A DNA stretch of 64,000 nt from Roseicyclus amphidinii (GCF_030163755.1 NZ_JASJOE010000007.1:1-64000), one strand, 5' to 3'. Numbered from the stretch's first letter, positions 19,171 through 28,578 are shown. The notes: generated from the letters alone by a model not told the origin. Program-made: numbers and translations.

Positions 19171-19722
19171 CGGCTTCGACGCAGTGCCGACCGGACCGCC
19201 TGTCGGCGCGGGCAGCCTCCGGGTCATGAAGACGCTTTCGGGGTCCTCCCGGTAGGCCCCGAAGGGCGCGCAGAACGTGAAGCCCGCGCGCTCATACAGG
19301 CGGCGGGCCGCGGCCGATGCAGGCCGGCTTCCGGTTTCCAGCGAGATGCGCCGAACCCCGCGCCGGGTCGCGTCCTCGAGGATCAGCGCGAGAAGCCGGG
19401 CACCGGCCCCCTGTCCGCGCGCGTCCTCCGCGACATGCATGGATTTCACTTCCGCCTCGCCGGAGGCGATGATCCTGTAGCCGCCCATCGCCAGCACGCT
19501 GTCGCCGCGCCATCCCGCGAAAAGCAGCACCCCTTCGGCCGCCATCGCCGCGCCGTCGAGGTGGTGGTTGCTCTCGGACGGGTAATGCGCATCCCCATGC
19601 GCCGCGTGGCGCGCGATCAGCTCGGCGAGCGCGGGGTCGCAAGGGTCGATGGGGCCGAAGCGCAGGGCCTCGGCTGTCCGCTCACCGGGGAGTTGCTGTT
19701 CCGCGCCCTGCCTCGGGTCCAT
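19162..19722 (-). CDS. GNAT family N-acetyltransferase
   Basis: A 186-residue acetyl-CoA-dependent transferase. The acetyl-CoA loop is VAEDARGQGAGARLLALIL (R/Q-x-x-G-x-G/A type, about residue 100-118), preceded by the beta-strand AEVKSMHV, and followed by ISLETGSRPASAAARRLYERAGF, the usual end of the fold. The layout with FGPIDPCDPALAELIARH at the start and YRED..SVFMTRRL at the end resembles PhnO/YjgM-like small GNATs. The acceptor is unknown. The ATG at 19722 was chosen over an earlier start whose extra 66 residues are Pro/Arg-rich. Confidence 0.85.
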   Translation of the reverse strand: MDPRQGAEQQLPGERTAEALRFGPIDPCDPALAELIARHAAHGDAHYPSESNHHLDGAAMAAEGVLLFAGWRGDSVLAMGGYRIIASGEAEVKSMHVAEDARGQGAGARLLALILEDATRRGVRRISLETGSRPASAAARRLYERAGFTFCAPFGAYREDPESVFMTRRLPAPTGGPVGTASKPST

Positions 19723-19961
19723 ACACCGCCCTTTCCGTCCAGTGCGCACAGGGTTCCGCCATGCAGCGGGAAAGGCAAGGGGCGACAGCCGGGGGCGTGC
19801 CGGCCGAAAGCGGGGGGGGGGCTTCGGGTATCCTGCCGCCGTGCGCGCAGTTTTGGCCCGCTGCATTCCGATTGACAGACTGCCGTGACGTGTCCGATCC
19901 CTTGGCGGTGCGCGGTGCAACTGGGGCCGAACCGGGCCCGAACCGGGGCCGGGAGGTGGGG

Positions 19962-21236
19962 ATGATCAGCGAACGCGTGTCGCTCTGGGACGAGACCGCC
20001 GCCGAAGCGGAGGGGCCGGGCCGCCCGCTGCCCGAAGCGCCCATCGATCTTGCCATCGTGGGCGGTGGCTTCACCGGTCTTTCGACCGCCCTTCATGCCG
20101 CCGAGGCGGGGCTGTCCGCCCATGTCATCGAGGCGCAGCGCATCGGGCACGGCGGGTCGGGGCGCAACGTGGGGCTGGTGAACGCGGGTGTCTGGCTGCC
20201 GCCCGCGGCGGTGCGGGCGAAACTGGGCGATGACACCGGGCGCAGCTTTCTCGCGCGGTTCGGCGACGGGCCGCGCATGGTCTTCGACCTGATCGAGCGG
20301 CACCAGATCCGCTGCGAGGCCACGCGCGAGGGAACGATCCATGTCGCCCATGCCCCTTCGGGCCTGCGGGCGCTCGAGGGGCGCTACCGCGACTGGCGCG
20401 AGATGGGGGCACCGGTCGAACTGCTCGACCGCGATGCGGTCACCGCGCGCACCGGCAGCCCGGCGTTCCATGGCGGGCTGCTCGACCACAGGGCCGGAAC
20501 GGTGAACCCGATGGGCTATGTCCGCGGCCTGGCGCGGGCGGCCGACGGGGCCGGGGCAGGGATCAGCACGGGCGTGCGCGCCACCCGGCTGGCCCGCGAG
20601 GACGGCGGGCTCTGGCGTGTCGAGACGACGGCGGGGCCGCTGCGGGCGCGGGCCGTGGTTCTGGGCACCAATGCCTATACCGACGCGCTTTGGCCGGGGT
20701 TGCGGCGCAGCTACACGACGATCCGCTATTTCCAGCTGGCGACCGAGCCCCTGGGCACGGACGCAGCCCATATCCTGCCCGGCCGGCAGGGCGTGTGGGA
20801 CACCGCACCGGTGATGACCTCGCTGCGGCGCGATGCGGCGGGGCGGATCATGATCGGCTCGATGGGCCGCCTGATGGGCGATGTCGGCGGCGGGATCTCG
20901 CTGCGCTGGGCGCGGAAACGGATCGCGCGGCTGTTTCCGGGGCTGGGCCCGGTCCGGTTCGACGCGGCCTGGGATGGCGAGATCGCCATGACGCCGGATC
21001 ACCTGCCGCGGGTCCACCAGCTTGCCGAAGGGCTTTACACGCCCATCGGCTACAACGGGCGCGGCATCACGACGGGCACCATCTTCGGCGCGGCCATCGC
21101 GGGGCTTCTGACCGGGCGCGACCCCGCGGCGCTGCCGCTGCCGCTGACCGACATGGCCGCCGTTCCAAGCGCCCCCCTGATGCGCCGGTTCTACGCGCTG
21201 GGCTTCGCGGCGACGCAGGTCTGGCGCGGCCTCTGA
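19962..21236 (+). CDS. FAD-dependent oxidoreductase (DAO family, PuuB-like)
   Basis: A 424-residue flavoprotein. A dinucleotide-binding motif IDLAIVGGGFTGLSTALHAAE, cited as IVGGGFTGLSTALH (about 31-44), is followed by GHGGSGRNVGLVNAG, where the GRNxG motif is typical of gamma-glutamylputrescine oxidase and related enzymes. A C-terminal GYNGRGITTGTIFG closes the FAD site. It probably oxidises a secondary amine or a glutamylated polyamine; substrate not determined. GGGAGGTGGGG just before the ATG at 19962 is a strong ribosome binding site and rules out the longer frame from 19761. Upstream, TTGACA at 19872-19877 may be part of its promoter. A run of ten G lies at 19812-19821 in the gap. Confidence 0.85.
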   Translation: MISERVSLWDETAAEAEGPGRPLPEAPIDLAIVGGGFTGLSTALHAAEAGLSAHVIEAQRIGHGGSGRNVGLVNAGVWLPPAAVRAKLGDDTGRSFLARFGDGPRMVFDLIERHQIRCEATREGTIHVAHAPSGLRALEGRYRDWREMGAPVELLDRDAVTARTGSPAFHGGLLDHRAGTVNPMGYVRGLARAADGAGAGISTGVRATRLAREDGGLWRVETTAGPLRARAVVLGTNAYTDALWPGLRRSYTTIRYFQLATEPLGTDAAHILPGRQGVWDTAPVMTSLRRDAAGRIMIGSMGRLMGDVGGGISLRWARKRIARLFPGLGPVRFDAAWDGEIAMTPDHLPRVHQLAEGLYTPIGYNGRGITTGTIFGAAIAGLLTGRDPAALPLPLTDMAAVPSAPLMRRFYALGFAATQVWRGL

Positions 21237-21390
21237 GGGGCGGACCTCGCCCGAATCGTTGTCATGAACCATGATCCTGCCGCGGCGCGGCCACGCGGCC
21301 CTTCGCCCACCCATCGGCCATCCGCCGCCGGAGGAGGCGCGGGTGCGGCGGGAAAACGCCTGCAATCTCCATGGTTTCCGCGGCTTTGCA

Positions 21391-21420
21391 TTGGCCAGTC
21401 GCGGAAAACCTGCCTATAGT
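21391..21420 (+). promoter_or_regulatory. Putative sigma-70 promoter of ihfB
   Basis: TTGGCC (21391-21396), an 18 bp spacer and TATAGT (21415-21420) lie 37 bp before the ihfB start. An imperfect dyad (TTTCCGCG near 21375 and CGCGGAAA near 21400) overlaps it and could serve autoregulation. Confidence 0.5.
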
Positions 21421-21457
21421 GGCGCGGTTCGTGCCAGCTCCGGGGAGGGACGCCACC

Positions 21458-21742
21458 ATGATACGATCCGAACTGATCCAGAAGCTGGCGGACGAAAACC
21501 CGCATCTCTACCAGCGCGACGTCGAACGCATCGTCAACACGGTCTTCGAAGAGATCATCGAGGCGATGGCCAATGGCAACCGCGTCGAGCTGCGCGGCTT
21601 CGGCGCTTTCTCCGTCAAGAAACGCGACGCCCGCACCGGCCGCAACCCGCGCACCGGCGAAAGCGTCGAGGTCGAGGAGAAGCACGTGCCTTTCTTCAAG
21701 GCCGGCAAGCTGCTACGTGACCGCCTGAACGGCGACGCGTAA
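21458..21742 (+). CDS. ihfB: Integration host factor subunit beta
   Basis: A 94-residue DNA-bending protein of the HU/IHF family. [27 protein letters not shown] is the usual beta-subunit start; [23 protein letters not shown] is the DNA-binding arm with the intercalating Pro in RNPRTGE, and [14 protein letters not shown] closes the body. It pairs with IhfA and binds the minor groove at specific sites. GGGAGGG precedes the ATG. It is followed by lapA and trpF in the order usual for Rhodobacterales, but rpsA, the usual upstream neighbour, is absent. Confidence 0.96.
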   Translation: MIRSELIQKLADENPHLYQRDVERIVNTVFEEIIEAMANGNRVELRGFGAFSVKKRDARTGRNPRTGESVEVEEKHVPFFKAGKLLRDRLNGDA

Positions 21743-21767
21743 CCGAAGCCCCGGGAGCATTCGAGAC

Positions 21768-22136
21768 ATGGTCATCCTCCGTTACCTGAAATACCTCTTC
21801 CTGATCGTCGTGGCGCTGGTCCTCGTCATGATGGCCTTCGCCAACCGCGAAACGGTCCTGCTCGAGGTGATCCCCGAGGCGCTCGCGCCCTGGGTCGGCG
21901 TGCAATACGCGATCGAGCTGCCGCTGTTCGCGGTGGTGCTGGGGGGGGTGATGGTGGGCATCCTTGTCGGTTTCGTCTGGGAATGGCTGCGCGAACACCG
22001 CCACCGCGCCGAGGCGCGGACGCAAAAGCGCACGGCCAAGGCGCTTGAGCGCGAGGTCCAGAGCCTCAAGGGCCCCGCCAAGGGCGGCCAGGACGAGATT
22101 CTCGCGCTGGTGGACGGCTCCGCCCCGTCGCGTTGA
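21768..22136 (+). CDS. lapA: LapA family inner-membrane protein
   Basis: A 122-residue protein with two membrane helices (about 5-26 and 45-68) and a charged cytoplasmic C-terminal helix ([27 protein letters not shown]), the form of LapA/YciS. In E. coli LapA works with LapB to control LPS synthesis through LpxC turnover; here the role is inferred from family. It begins 25 bp after ihfB and ends 4 bp before trpF, so the three are likely one operon. RBS: GGGAGCAT shortly before the ATG. Confidence 0.85.
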   Translation: MVILRYLKYLFLIVVALVLVMMAFANRETVLLEVIPEALAPWVGVQYAIELPLFAVVLGGVMVGILVGFVWEWLREHRHRAEARTQKRTAKALEREVQSLKGPAKGGQDEILALVDGSAPSR

Positions 22137-22140
22137 CCCC

Positions 22141-22785
22141 ATGAGCATCGCGGTCAAATTCTGCGGCCTGACCCGGCCGCAGGACATCCATGGCGCGGTC
22201 GAGGCGGGGGCGCGATATGTCGGCTTCGTGTTCTTCCCGAAATCGCCCCGCAACGTCAGCCTCGCGGCTGCGCGCGACCTTGCGCTGGCCGTGCCGCCGG
22301 GCGTGGCCAAGGTGGCCTTGACGGTGGACGCCGACGATGCGGCGCTCGATGCCCTGACGGCGGCTGTGCCGCTTGACCTTTTGCAGCTGCATGGCCACGA
22401 GCCGCCCGCCCGCGTGGCCGAGGTCAGGGGGCGTTACGGGCTGCCGGTGATGAAGGCGATCGGCATCGCCGACGCGGACGACCTGGCGCAGATCGACGCC
22501 TATTCCGGCGTGGCCGACCAGCTTCTGATCGACGCGAAACCGCCGAGGGGGGCCGACCTGCCGGGCGGCAACGGGCTGGCCTTCGACTGGCGGTTGCTGG
22601 CCGCGCGGAAATACTGGACGACGCCGTGGATGCTGGCCGGGGGGCTTACGCCCGACAACGTGGCCGAGGCGGTGCGCCTGACCGGCGCCCGGCAAGTCGA
22701 CGTGTCCTCGGGCGTGGAGGCGGAGCCGGGTCTCAAGGACACCGGCCGGATGGCCGCCTTCACGGGGGCGCTGGCCGGGCTTTAG
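22141..22785 (+). CDS. trpF: Phosphoribosylanthranilate isomerase
   Basis: A 214-residue (beta-alpha)8 enzyme of tryptophan synthesis. Seen: [12 protein letters not shown] with the catalytic Cys, [45 protein letters not shown] with the catalytic Asp (LIDA) and [20 protein letters not shown] (phosphate site). It follows lapA by 4 bp. trpB, which in many relatives is the next gene, is instead at 28658-29878 on the other strand. Confidence 0.96.
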   Translation: MSIAVKFCGLTRPQDIHGAVEAGARYVGFVFFPKSPRNVSLAAARDLALAVPPGVAKVALTVDADDAALDALTAAVPLDLLQLHGHEPPARVAEVRGRYGLPVMKAIGIADADDLAQIDAYSGVADQLLIDAKPPRGADLPGGNGLAFDWRLLAARKYWTTPWMLAGGLTPDNVAEAVRLTGARQVDVSSGVEAEPGLKDTGRMAAFTGALAGL

Positions 22786-22836
22786 GCCGCGGCCGGGCGC
22801 GGCCCGGACCGGCACCCGTTCGCGGGACCGCGCCCT

Positions 22837-23523
22837 TCACTCCTCGACCCCATCCGCGGCCCCCCAGACCTTGCGGAACCCCAGGACCTTCCCGCGCGAG
22901 GTGACCGGATCATAGGTCATGTCCATCGCCGACATGAAATCCACGATCTTCTTGATCGTGCGGGCGTGGTATTTCCTCGGGTGCAGCTCCATCACGCAGA
23001 AGCGCAGGGGGCATTTCCACGGGCGGTTGAACATCTCCGCCTCGGCACCCTCGACGTCCATCAGCACGACGTGCGGCTTGTGCGCCCGGATCAGGTCATG
23101 GACCGACACCAGCGGCACGCGCACTCCCCGCCCCTTTCCGTCGAGGCTGGAGCCGGTGTAGCCCTCGGACACCGCGAACTCGGCCATTGCGCCCTCTTCG
23201 ACCGGGCCGGTCGCCGCGCCGTGCATCACGCTGACCCCAGACAGGCCATTGCGCGCCAGCGTCGCCTCGATCACCGGCAGAAGGTCGGGGTTCGCCTCGA
23301 CCGACAGCACGTTGGCCGGGGCCGTGCGTTGCGCGCAAAGCGCGGTGACATAGCCGATGCCCGCGCCCAGTTCGAGCACGCGAAAACCGGGGCGCACGCA
23401 GCGGTCGGCGGCGCGGGCCTCGTCCTCCTCGTAGGTGCCTTCGGCCAGTTTCTCCAGAATGGCCGGCGTCGCCAGCCCGCTGGGCAAGGCCAGCTCCACG
23501 CCGTTCAGGCGAAACTCGTGCAT
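22837..23523 (-). CDS. FkbM family SAM-dependent methyltransferase
   Basis: A 228-residue methyltransferase. [17 protein letters not shown]-type motif I is seen as [16 protein letters not shown] (about 51-66), [20 protein letters not shown] as motif II, and [12 protein letters not shown], the FkbM family signature with an acidic metal or substrate residue. The substrate is unknown; relatives methylate sugars or lipids. The ATG at 23523 lacks the 21 unmatched residues of the longest frame. It converges on trpF across 51 bp of GC-rich sequence. Confidence 0.85.
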   Translation of the reverse strand: MHEFRLNGVELALPSGLATPAILEKLAEGTYEEDEARAADRCVRPGFRVLELGAGIGYVTALCAQRTAPANVLSVEANPDLLPVIEATLARNGLSGVSVMHGAATGPVEEGAMAEFAVSEGYTGSSLDGKGRGVRVPLVSVHDLIRAHKPHVVLMDVEGAEAEMFNRPWKCPLRFCVMELHPRKYHARTIKKIVDFMSAMDMTYDPVTSRGKVLGFRKVWGAADGVEE

Positions 23524-23602
23524 CGCGCGGCCTCCGGCCCTGTCGGTCCTGCATGTATCATGGCGCGCGGTCTGGCGCATGACCATGGCAATTTCGGGGC
23601 CG

Positions 23603-24628
23603 TCAGGCGGTGGGCGTGACCCCGAGATCCGCGTCCGAGAAGCGGATCAGCGTCTTGCCCGCCGACATGTTCGCCGCATACTCGGCGATGCCGTCCTGTG
23701 CCGCCTCGGGCGGGACGATGCGGGCGACCTCGCTCACCGCGAAACCACCCCCAAGCGCCTGCGTCGCCTCGCGCGCGGCCATCAGCAGGCGGGGCAGGCC
23801 CTGCCGGGGCAGCCATTGCGACAGCCAGAAGCCCCGGACGGTCGCCTCGCGGAAGATCAGCTTGCCGGGGTGAAGCTGAACCGCCGATTGCTCGAGCGCG
23901 CCGTAGACCAGCACCTCGGATTTGGGGCGCAGCGCCGCGACCAGCCGCCCGGTCATCGCGCCGCCCACGGCGTCGAAGGCCATGCGGCAGCGCAGATCTC
24001 GGCAGAGCCGGGCCAGGTCTTCGTCGAAACGCGCGTCGGAGGAATTCAGCACATGGCGCGCGCCTTCGGCTTCCAGCTGGGCCACCTGCTCGGCGCGGCG
24101 GACGACGTTGATCACCTTCACGCCCTTTTCGCGGGCGCGCTTGCGGATCATCCGGCCCAGCTGCCCGCCCGCGCCGGTCGACACGACCGACCAGTGCCCG
24201 CCCTTGCGCGCCAGCGAGATCAGCGCGATGGCCGTCAGCGGGTTGACCGCCGACATGGCCCCCGAGCCGAGCGAGACCCCCGCGGGCAAGGGCAGCGCGC
24301 GTGCGGCGTCCACGACCACGTAGTCGGCCCACAGGCCGCCCACACCCGTGGCCAACGCCACGCGCTTGCCCATCAGCCAGCGCGCCATCAGCCCGCTTCC
24401 CGCGGCGACGACGACGCCCGACCCTTCGAGGCCGGGGACGAAGGGGTAATCTGCATCGATGCCGTATTCGCCCTTGAGCGTCATCAGGTCCGAGGGGTTC
24501 ACGGGCGAAGCCGCGACGCGCACGAGAATCTGCCCCGGACCGGGCGAAGGGCGCGGCACCTGTTGCAGCTCGAGCGTATCGCGCGCGGTCAGCATCAGCG
24601 CGCGCATGGTGTCGGGCAGATCGGTCAT
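23603..24628 (-). CDS. Zinc-free alcohol dehydrogenase/quinone reductase (MDR family)
   Basis: A 341-residue medium-chain reductase of the quinone oxidoreductase/MECR type. The GroES-like half has [21 protein letters not shown] and [10 protein letters not shown]; the nucleotide-binding half has [22 protein letters not shown] and [13 protein letters not shown]-type text. No zinc-ligand Cys cluster is seen, so it should use NAD(P)H to reduce an alkene or quinone without zinc. Its ATG is preceded by AGGGGACC. It diverges from pth. Confidence 0.85.
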   Translation of the reverse strand: MTDLPDTMRALMLTARDTLELQQVPRPSPGPGQILVRVAASPVNPSDLMTLKGEYGIDADYPFVPGLEGSGVVVAAGSGLMARWLMGKRVALATGVGGLWADYVVVDAARALPLPAGVSLGSGAMSAVNPLTAIALISLARKGGHWSVVSTGAGGQLGRMIRKRAREKGVKVINVVRRAEQVAQLEAEGARHVLNSSDARFDEDLARLCRDLRCRMAFDAVGGAMTGRLVAALRPKSEVLVYGALEQSAVQLHPGKLIFREATVRGFWLSQWLPRQGLPRLLMAAREATQALGGGFAVSEVARIVPPEAAQDGIAEYAANMSAGKTLIRFSDADLGVTPTA

Positions 24629-24733
24629 GATGGTCCCCTTGCTGGCTTGGGCCAGCGTGCCATGCGGGCCAAGCCCTTGGCAAACCCTTGCCCGGCTGGC
24701 ATCACCCGGCCAGGCCAAGCAGGGGGACACGCC

Positions 24734-25414
24734 ATGCAGCTTTGGGTCGGACTGGGCAATCCGGGGGCGAAATACGCCGGGAACCGCCACAACATCGGCT
24801 GGATGGCCGTGGACCGGATCGCCGGGGATCACGGGTTTGCGCCCTGGCGCGGCAAGTTCCAGGGCAGCCTCTGCGAGGGAAGCCTCGGTGGCGAAAAGGT
24901 GCTGCTGCTGAAGCCCGAGACCTTCATGAACCTCTCGGGGCAGTCGGTCGGCGAGGCGATGCGCTTCTACAAGCTGACGCCGGCTGACGTGACCGTCTTC
25001 CATGACGAGCTGGACCTTGCCCCCGGCAAGCTGCGGGTCAAGACCGGTGGCGGGCATGCCGGGCACAACGGCCTGCGCTCGATGCACCAGCACATCGGCG
25101 AGGCCTATCACCGCGTCCGGCTGGGCATCGGGCATCCGGGCCACAAGGACCGGGTGGCGGGCTACGTCCTGTCGGATTTCGCCAAGGCCGAGCAGGACTG
25201 GCTCGACGACCTGATGCGCGGCATCTCGGACGGCGCGCCCGCGCTGGCCAAGGGCGACACCGGGCGCTTCATGAACGCGGTGGCGCAGCGCACGGCCCCG
25301 CCGCGCAGCTCGACGGGGGCCGCGAAGGAGGCGGCGAAGCCCGCCGCGCCCTCCACGGAACCGGAGGCCGACGCACGCAGCCCGCTGCAGCGGCTGATGG
25401 ACAAGTTCAAGTGA
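24734..25414 (+). CDS. pth: Peptidyl-tRNA hydrolase
   Basis: A 226-residue enzyme that frees tRNA from stalled peptidyl-tRNA. [21 protein letters not shown] has the catalytic His (RHN), [16 protein letters not shown] and [14 protein letters not shown] the catalytic Asp region, and [15 protein letters not shown] the active-site Asn. About 35 extra Ala/Pro-rich residues follow the core, ending [14 protein letters not shown], an extension common in this order. The stop overlaps the GTG start of the next gene (GTGA). Confidence 0.96.
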   Translation: MQLWVGLGNPGAKYAGNRHNIGWMAVDRIAGDHGFAPWRGKFQGSLCEGSLGGEKVLLLKPETFMNLSGQSVGEAMRFYKLTPADVTVFHDELDLAPGKLRVKTGGGHAGHNGLRSMHQHIGEAYHRVRLGIGHPGHKDRVAGYVLSDFAKAEQDWLDDLMRGISDGAPALAKGDTGRFMNAVAQRTAPPRSSTGAAKEAAKPAAPSTEPEADARSPLQRLMDKFK

Positions 25415-26454
25415 ACGAGCGGCTGCGCGCGGCGTTCCTGCGGCAGGGCAAGGCCTGCGCGATGCTCGGCTCGCCCTTCATGGGGCGGCTGATGCCGCTT
25501 CTGGCCGACCGCGTGCGGCCCGAAAATGCGGTTGCGCGGCGGCTGCTCGACTGGCCGGGCGATGTCAGCTCCAACGGCCATTCCGTTCCCCTGCGGCTGG
25601 CGGGCGCGCTGCACGGGCTGGTGCTGGAGGGCAGCGATCCGGGGCTGGCCGCTGTCTACCCGCCCGCCGAGGTCGGCGACGATGCGCTGTGGTCCGCTGT
25701 CGAGGCGGCGATGCTGCGGCACGAGGCTCGGCTGATGGCCTGGCTCGACCAGGCGCCGCAAACAAACGAGGTGCGCCGCGCGGCCGCTCTGATCCCCGCG
25801 ATCTGGTGGGCGCTCGCGCGCCATGACCTGCCCGTGACCTTGTCCGAGCTGGGGGCGAGCGCGGGGCTGAACCTGTCGCTCGACCGGTTCGCATTGCGTG
25901 TCGGCGACGGCTTGCACGGCCCCGCCGACAGCCCGGTGCAGCTGGCCCCGGACTGGTCCGGCGCTGGTCCCGCGCCGCGCCCCATCCGGGTGGCCGAGCG
26001 CGCGGGCGTCGACCGCAACCCGCTCGACCCGTCGGACCCGGCCGCGCAGCTGCGGCTTCTCGCCTACCTGTGGCCCGATCAGCCGCACCGGCTGACCCTG
26101 ACCCGCGGGGCCATTGCGCTGGCCGACACCGTGCCCGAGCGCGACGATGCCGCCCCATGGCTGGCCCGGCGGCTGGCCAACCCGCGGCCCGGAACCCTGC
26201 ATGTCGTCTACAACACGATCGCCTGGCAATATTTCCCACCCGAAACGCAGGCCGCTGCAACCGCCGCGCTGGAAGACGCCGGGCGCCGCGCCACGGCCGA
26301 TGCGCCGCTCGCCCATGTGGCGATGGAGGCGGATGGCGACGCCGAAGGGGCCGCGCTCATCCTGCGGCTCTGGCCCGACCCCGAGGGCGGTGGCACACCG
26401 CATCTGCTCGCACGGGTGGATTTCCATGGTCGATGGATCGCTTGGAGGTTGTAG
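25411..26454 (+). CDS. DUF2332 domain-containing protein
   Basis: A 347-residue cytoplasmic protein that I place in DUF2332 on overall pattern: a helical N-terminal half with [16 protein letters not shown], the central [15 protein letters not shown] segment, which resembles a SAM- or nucleotide-binding loop, and a closing [11 protein letters not shown] and [16 protein letters not shown]. No activity has been shown for the family to my knowledge. It starts with GTG overlapping the pth stop, so translation is probably coupled, and the pth/DUF2332 pairing is common in relatives. Confidence 0.8.
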   Translation: MNERLRAAFLRQGKACAMLGSPFMGRLMPLLADRVRPENAVARRLLDWPGDVSSNGHSVPLRLAGALHGLVLEGSDPGLAAVYPPAEVGDDALWSAVEAAMLRHEARLMAWLDQAPQTNEVRRAAALIPAIWWALARHDLPVTLSELGASAGLNLSLDRFALRVGDGLHGPADSPVQLAPDWSGAGPAPRPIRVAERAGVDRNPLDPSDPAAQLRLLAYLWPDQPHRLTLTRGAIALADTVPERDDAAPWLARRLANPRPGTLHVVYNTIAWQYFPPETQAAATAALEDAGRRATADAPLAHVAMEADGDAEGAALILRLWPDPEGGGTPHLLARVDFHGRWIAWRL

Positions 26455-26517
26455 ACATTGCCAAATTTCCCGCACCTGCTAGCCTGACTGTCAGATCAAA
26501 AGGACAGGTGAGGTGTA

Positions 26518-26904
26518 ATGATGGGGTTCTCCATGGTGCCGTCGGTGAACGTGCTCGGCGGCCCGCTGACCGGCTGTTCGCGTGACCCTCTGACGGGGTT
26601 CTTCCGCAACGGCCAGTGCGACACCTGCGCCGAGGATCACGGATCGCACACGGTGTGCGCGGTGATGACGGCAGAGTTTCTCGCCTTCTCGAAATACGTG
26701 GGCAATGACCTGTCGACGCCGCGGCCCGAGTTCAACTTTGCGGGCCTCAAGCCCGGCGACCAGTGGTGCCTGTGCGCCAGTCGCTTCCTGCAGGCCCATG
26801 ACGAAGGGGTCGCGCCGCGGGTGAACCTGGCGGCGACCCATGAGCGCGCGCTCGACATCGTGCCGCTGGAGGTGCTGGAGGCCAACGCGCTCGGCAGCGG
26901 CTGA
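26518..26904 (+). CDS. DUF2237 family protein
   Basis: A 128-residue protein with the DUF2237 pattern: NVLGGPLTGCSRDPLTGFFRNGQC near the start, then DHGSHTVCAVMTAEFLAFSKYVGNDLSTPRPEF and FAGLKPGDQWCLCASRFLQAH, and APRVNLAATHERAL. Five conserved cysteines (Cys21, Cys35, Cys38, Cys49 and a CLC pair) hint at a metal or redox role, which has not been established. Three ATG codons cluster at 26518, 26521 and 26533; the first is used because GAGGTG precedes it, but any is possible. Confidence 0.85.
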   Translation: MMGFSMVPSVNVLGGPLTGCSRDPLTGFFRNGQCDTCAEDHGSHTVCAVMTAEFLAFSKYVGNDLSTPRPEFNFAGLKPGDQWCLCASRFLQAHDEGVAPRVNLAATHERALDIVPLEVLEANALGSG

Positions 26905-26916
26905 AGCGTATGGCGG

Positions 26917-27417
26917 TCAGGCGGCGGGGGCCATCGCCTCGCCCATCAGGTCCTCGACGAACAGGCTGAGAAGCTGGGGCCGCCCGCTGACACCGGCCTT
27001 GCGATAGATCGCGTTGGTCTGCGCCTTGACCGTGCCCTCCGATGTGGCGCGCAGGGCGGCGATTTCCGCAATCGACATGCCCTTGAGCGCGAACAGGGCC
27101 ACGTCGCGTTCGGCGGGGGTCAGGCCCCAGTCGTCGAAGCGTTCGTCGACAAGCTCCATGAACGCGCCGGATGCGGCGCGCAGCGCCTGTTCCACCGCGC
27201 GGGTCCGTTGCAGCGAGGCGCGCAGCAGCAAGGCCCCGAGCAGAACGCCCAGGATCAGCCCAAGCGCCGCGCCGATTTCCATCAATTCCCGGTAGCGCCA
27301 AGGGACGGGGTCGATGGGTACCCGAAACAGGGCCAGCACGATGTCCGACACGAAAAAGATCGCGCAAGCGACCTGAAGGACAAGGATCGTGCCGAAGAGC
27401 CCCGGACGGTTCAACAT
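26917..27417 (-). CDS. Membrane-bound LuxR-type transcriptional regulator
   Basis: A 166-residue one-component regulator. Two hydrophobic helices (about 8-31 and 47-67) anchor the N-terminus; the C-terminus is a GerE/LuxR helix-turn-helix (about 99-155: LTPAERDVALFALKGMSI, EIAALRATSEGTVKAQTNAIYRKAGV). There is no receiver or autoinducer domain, so any signal must act through the membrane part. It starts 24 bp after the stop of the Asp-tailed PepSY gene on the same strand, so the three genes 28488-26917 are likely one unit and this regulator a candidate controller of the two PepSY proteins. Confidence 0.85.
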   Translation of the reverse strand: MLNRPGLFGTILVLQVACAIFFVSDIVLALFRVPIDPVPWRYRELMEIGAALGLILGVLLGALLLRASLQRTRAVEQALRAASGAFMELVDERFDDWGLTPAERDVALFALKGMSIAEIAALRATSEGTVKAQTNAIYRKAGVSGRPQLLSLFVEDLMGEAMAPAA

Positions 27418-27441
27418 GCCGACGCGCCACCGATATGAAGA

Positions 27442-27885
27442 TCAATCGTCGTCGTCGTCGTCGTCGTCATCATCGTCATCGTCATCATCGTCGCGGTCGT
27501 CGTCTCTGTCGTCCCGGTCATCGTCCCGGTCATCGTCACGATCATCATCATCGTCGTCACGATCATCGTCCCGGTCATCATCGTCATCGTCATCGTCGTA
27601 ATCGCCGATGTCGGGAACATTGATCGCCGCCCCCCCGCGCGAGACGAGGTCGCGCAAGATGATGCCATTGCGCGGGTCGAAGACCAGCTCGCGCGTCAAG
27701 GCTCCCCGTTCCGAGACGATACGGACGCGGCCCAGAAGGGTCCGGCGGACCTCGGTGATCGTGAAACCCTGGCCTTCGAGCTGCTGCACGATGGCGGTCG
27801 TGACCGGGTCCGCCTGGGCCAGGGCGGGACCGGCCAGTGTCACCGTGGCGATTGCGAAACACAGGAAGTCGCGGCGCGACAGCAT
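27442..27885 (-). CDS. Tat-exported PepSY-like protein with Asp-rich tail (1)
   Basis: A 147-residue protein. The start MLSRRDFLCFAIATVTLAGPALAQ has a twin-arginine motif (SRRDFL) and an ALAQ-type cleavage site, so it should go out folded through Tat. Residues about 27-90 form a PepSY-like domain (AIVQQLEGQGFTITEVRR, VRIVSERGALTRELVFDP, GIILRD). From about 95 to the end it is almost pure Asp, broken by single Arg in an R-D-D-D rhythm, ending in 16 Asp. Asp codons are a mix of GAC and GAT and Arg codons vary. Such a tail would bind Ca2+ or other cations in the periplasm; function unknown. The ATG at 27885 was chosen because it starts the signal peptide. Confidence 0.8.
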   Translation of the reverse strand: MLSRRDFLCFAIATVTLAGPALAQADPVTTAIVQQLEGQGFTITEVRRTLLGRVRIVSERGALTRELVFDPRNGIILRDLVSRGGAAINVPDIGDYDDDDDDDDRDDDRDDDDDDRDDDRDDDRDDRDDDRDDDDDDDDDDDDDDDD

Positions 27886-27969
27886 CGGTTTGGGTCCTTC
27901 GTCATGGTCCGCCGGCCCGTTGGGGCCGACGGGATACCCGGTCATATCATCAGGCAATGCGATCCGGCA

Positions 27970-28488
27970 TCAGTCATCGTCGCCGTCGTCATCATCGTCG
28001 TCATCATCATCATCGTCACGGTCATCGTCGTCGTCACGATCATCGTCGTCGTCGTCCCGGTCATCATCCCGATCATCGTCCCGATCATCATCCCGGTCGT
28101 CGTCCCGATCATCATCATCATCATCATCATCGTAGCGGCTATCGTCATACCCGCGCGAGTCGTCATCGTCATAGCTGTCGTCGTCGGTGAAGTCCTCGTC
28201 CTCACGGTCGTAATCGACGCCGACACGGCCGATGTCGCTGGCATCCGCTGCCTCGACCTCGGACTTCAGGATGTTGCCGGTGGCGATGTCGTAGACGACT
28301 TCGATGGTCTGGTTGCCCTGCGTCGCCTCGACCTTGATCTGCGTCGGGCCCTCGTCGATCTCGACATAGGTGAAGCCCTCGGCCTGGTACCGCTCGGCCA
28401 GCGTGGTGGCGAGGCTGCTCTGGGCGTGGGCGGCCCCCGCGGCGACAAGGCCGAGGGCGGTGGTCGTCATCAGGATGCGATGCATCAT
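27970..28488 (-). CDS. Exported PepSY-like protein with Asp-rich tail (2)
   Basis: A 172-residue paralogue of the next gene downstream. MMHRILMTTTALGLVAAGAAHAQ is a Sec signal peptide. Residues about 25-80 are the PepSY-like domain (TTLAERYQAEGFTYVEID, QIKVEATQGNQTIEVVYD, ATGNILKSE), better conserved than in its partner. Residues 92-172 are an Asp-rich tail, first mixed with Ser/Tyr (SYDDDDSRGYDDSRYDD), then R-D-D-D repeats. AAAGGAA precedes two ATG codons (28488 and 28485). It lies 84 bp before the second paralogue and is likely the first gene of the unit. Confidence 0.8.
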   Translation of the reverse strand: MMHRILMTTTALGLVAAGAAHAQSSLATTLAERYQAEGFTYVEIDEGPTQIKVEATQGNQTIEVVYDIATGNILKSEVEAADASDIGRVGVDYDREDEDFTDDDSYDDDDSRGYDDSRYDDDDDDDDRDDDRDDDRDDDRDDDRDDDDDDRDDDDDRDDDDDDDDDDDGDDD

Positions 28489-28578
28489 CTCGAGTTCCTT
28501 TCGGTGGATGCGGGGGACACCAGCGCCACCCGTCGACACCACCCAAGCACCCGCGGGCACCTTCCGAAATCGAGTATG

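Noticed and set aside
19812-19821. Run of ten G as a phase-variable tract
   Set aside because: It lies upstream of the chosen FAD oxidoreductase start and outside any convincing coding frame or promoter box; kept only as a note.
27445-27606. Short tandem repeats as a possible CRISPR or VNTR array
   Set aside because: There are no spacers or fixed repeat units; the sequence is the coding DNA of the poly-Asp tail.
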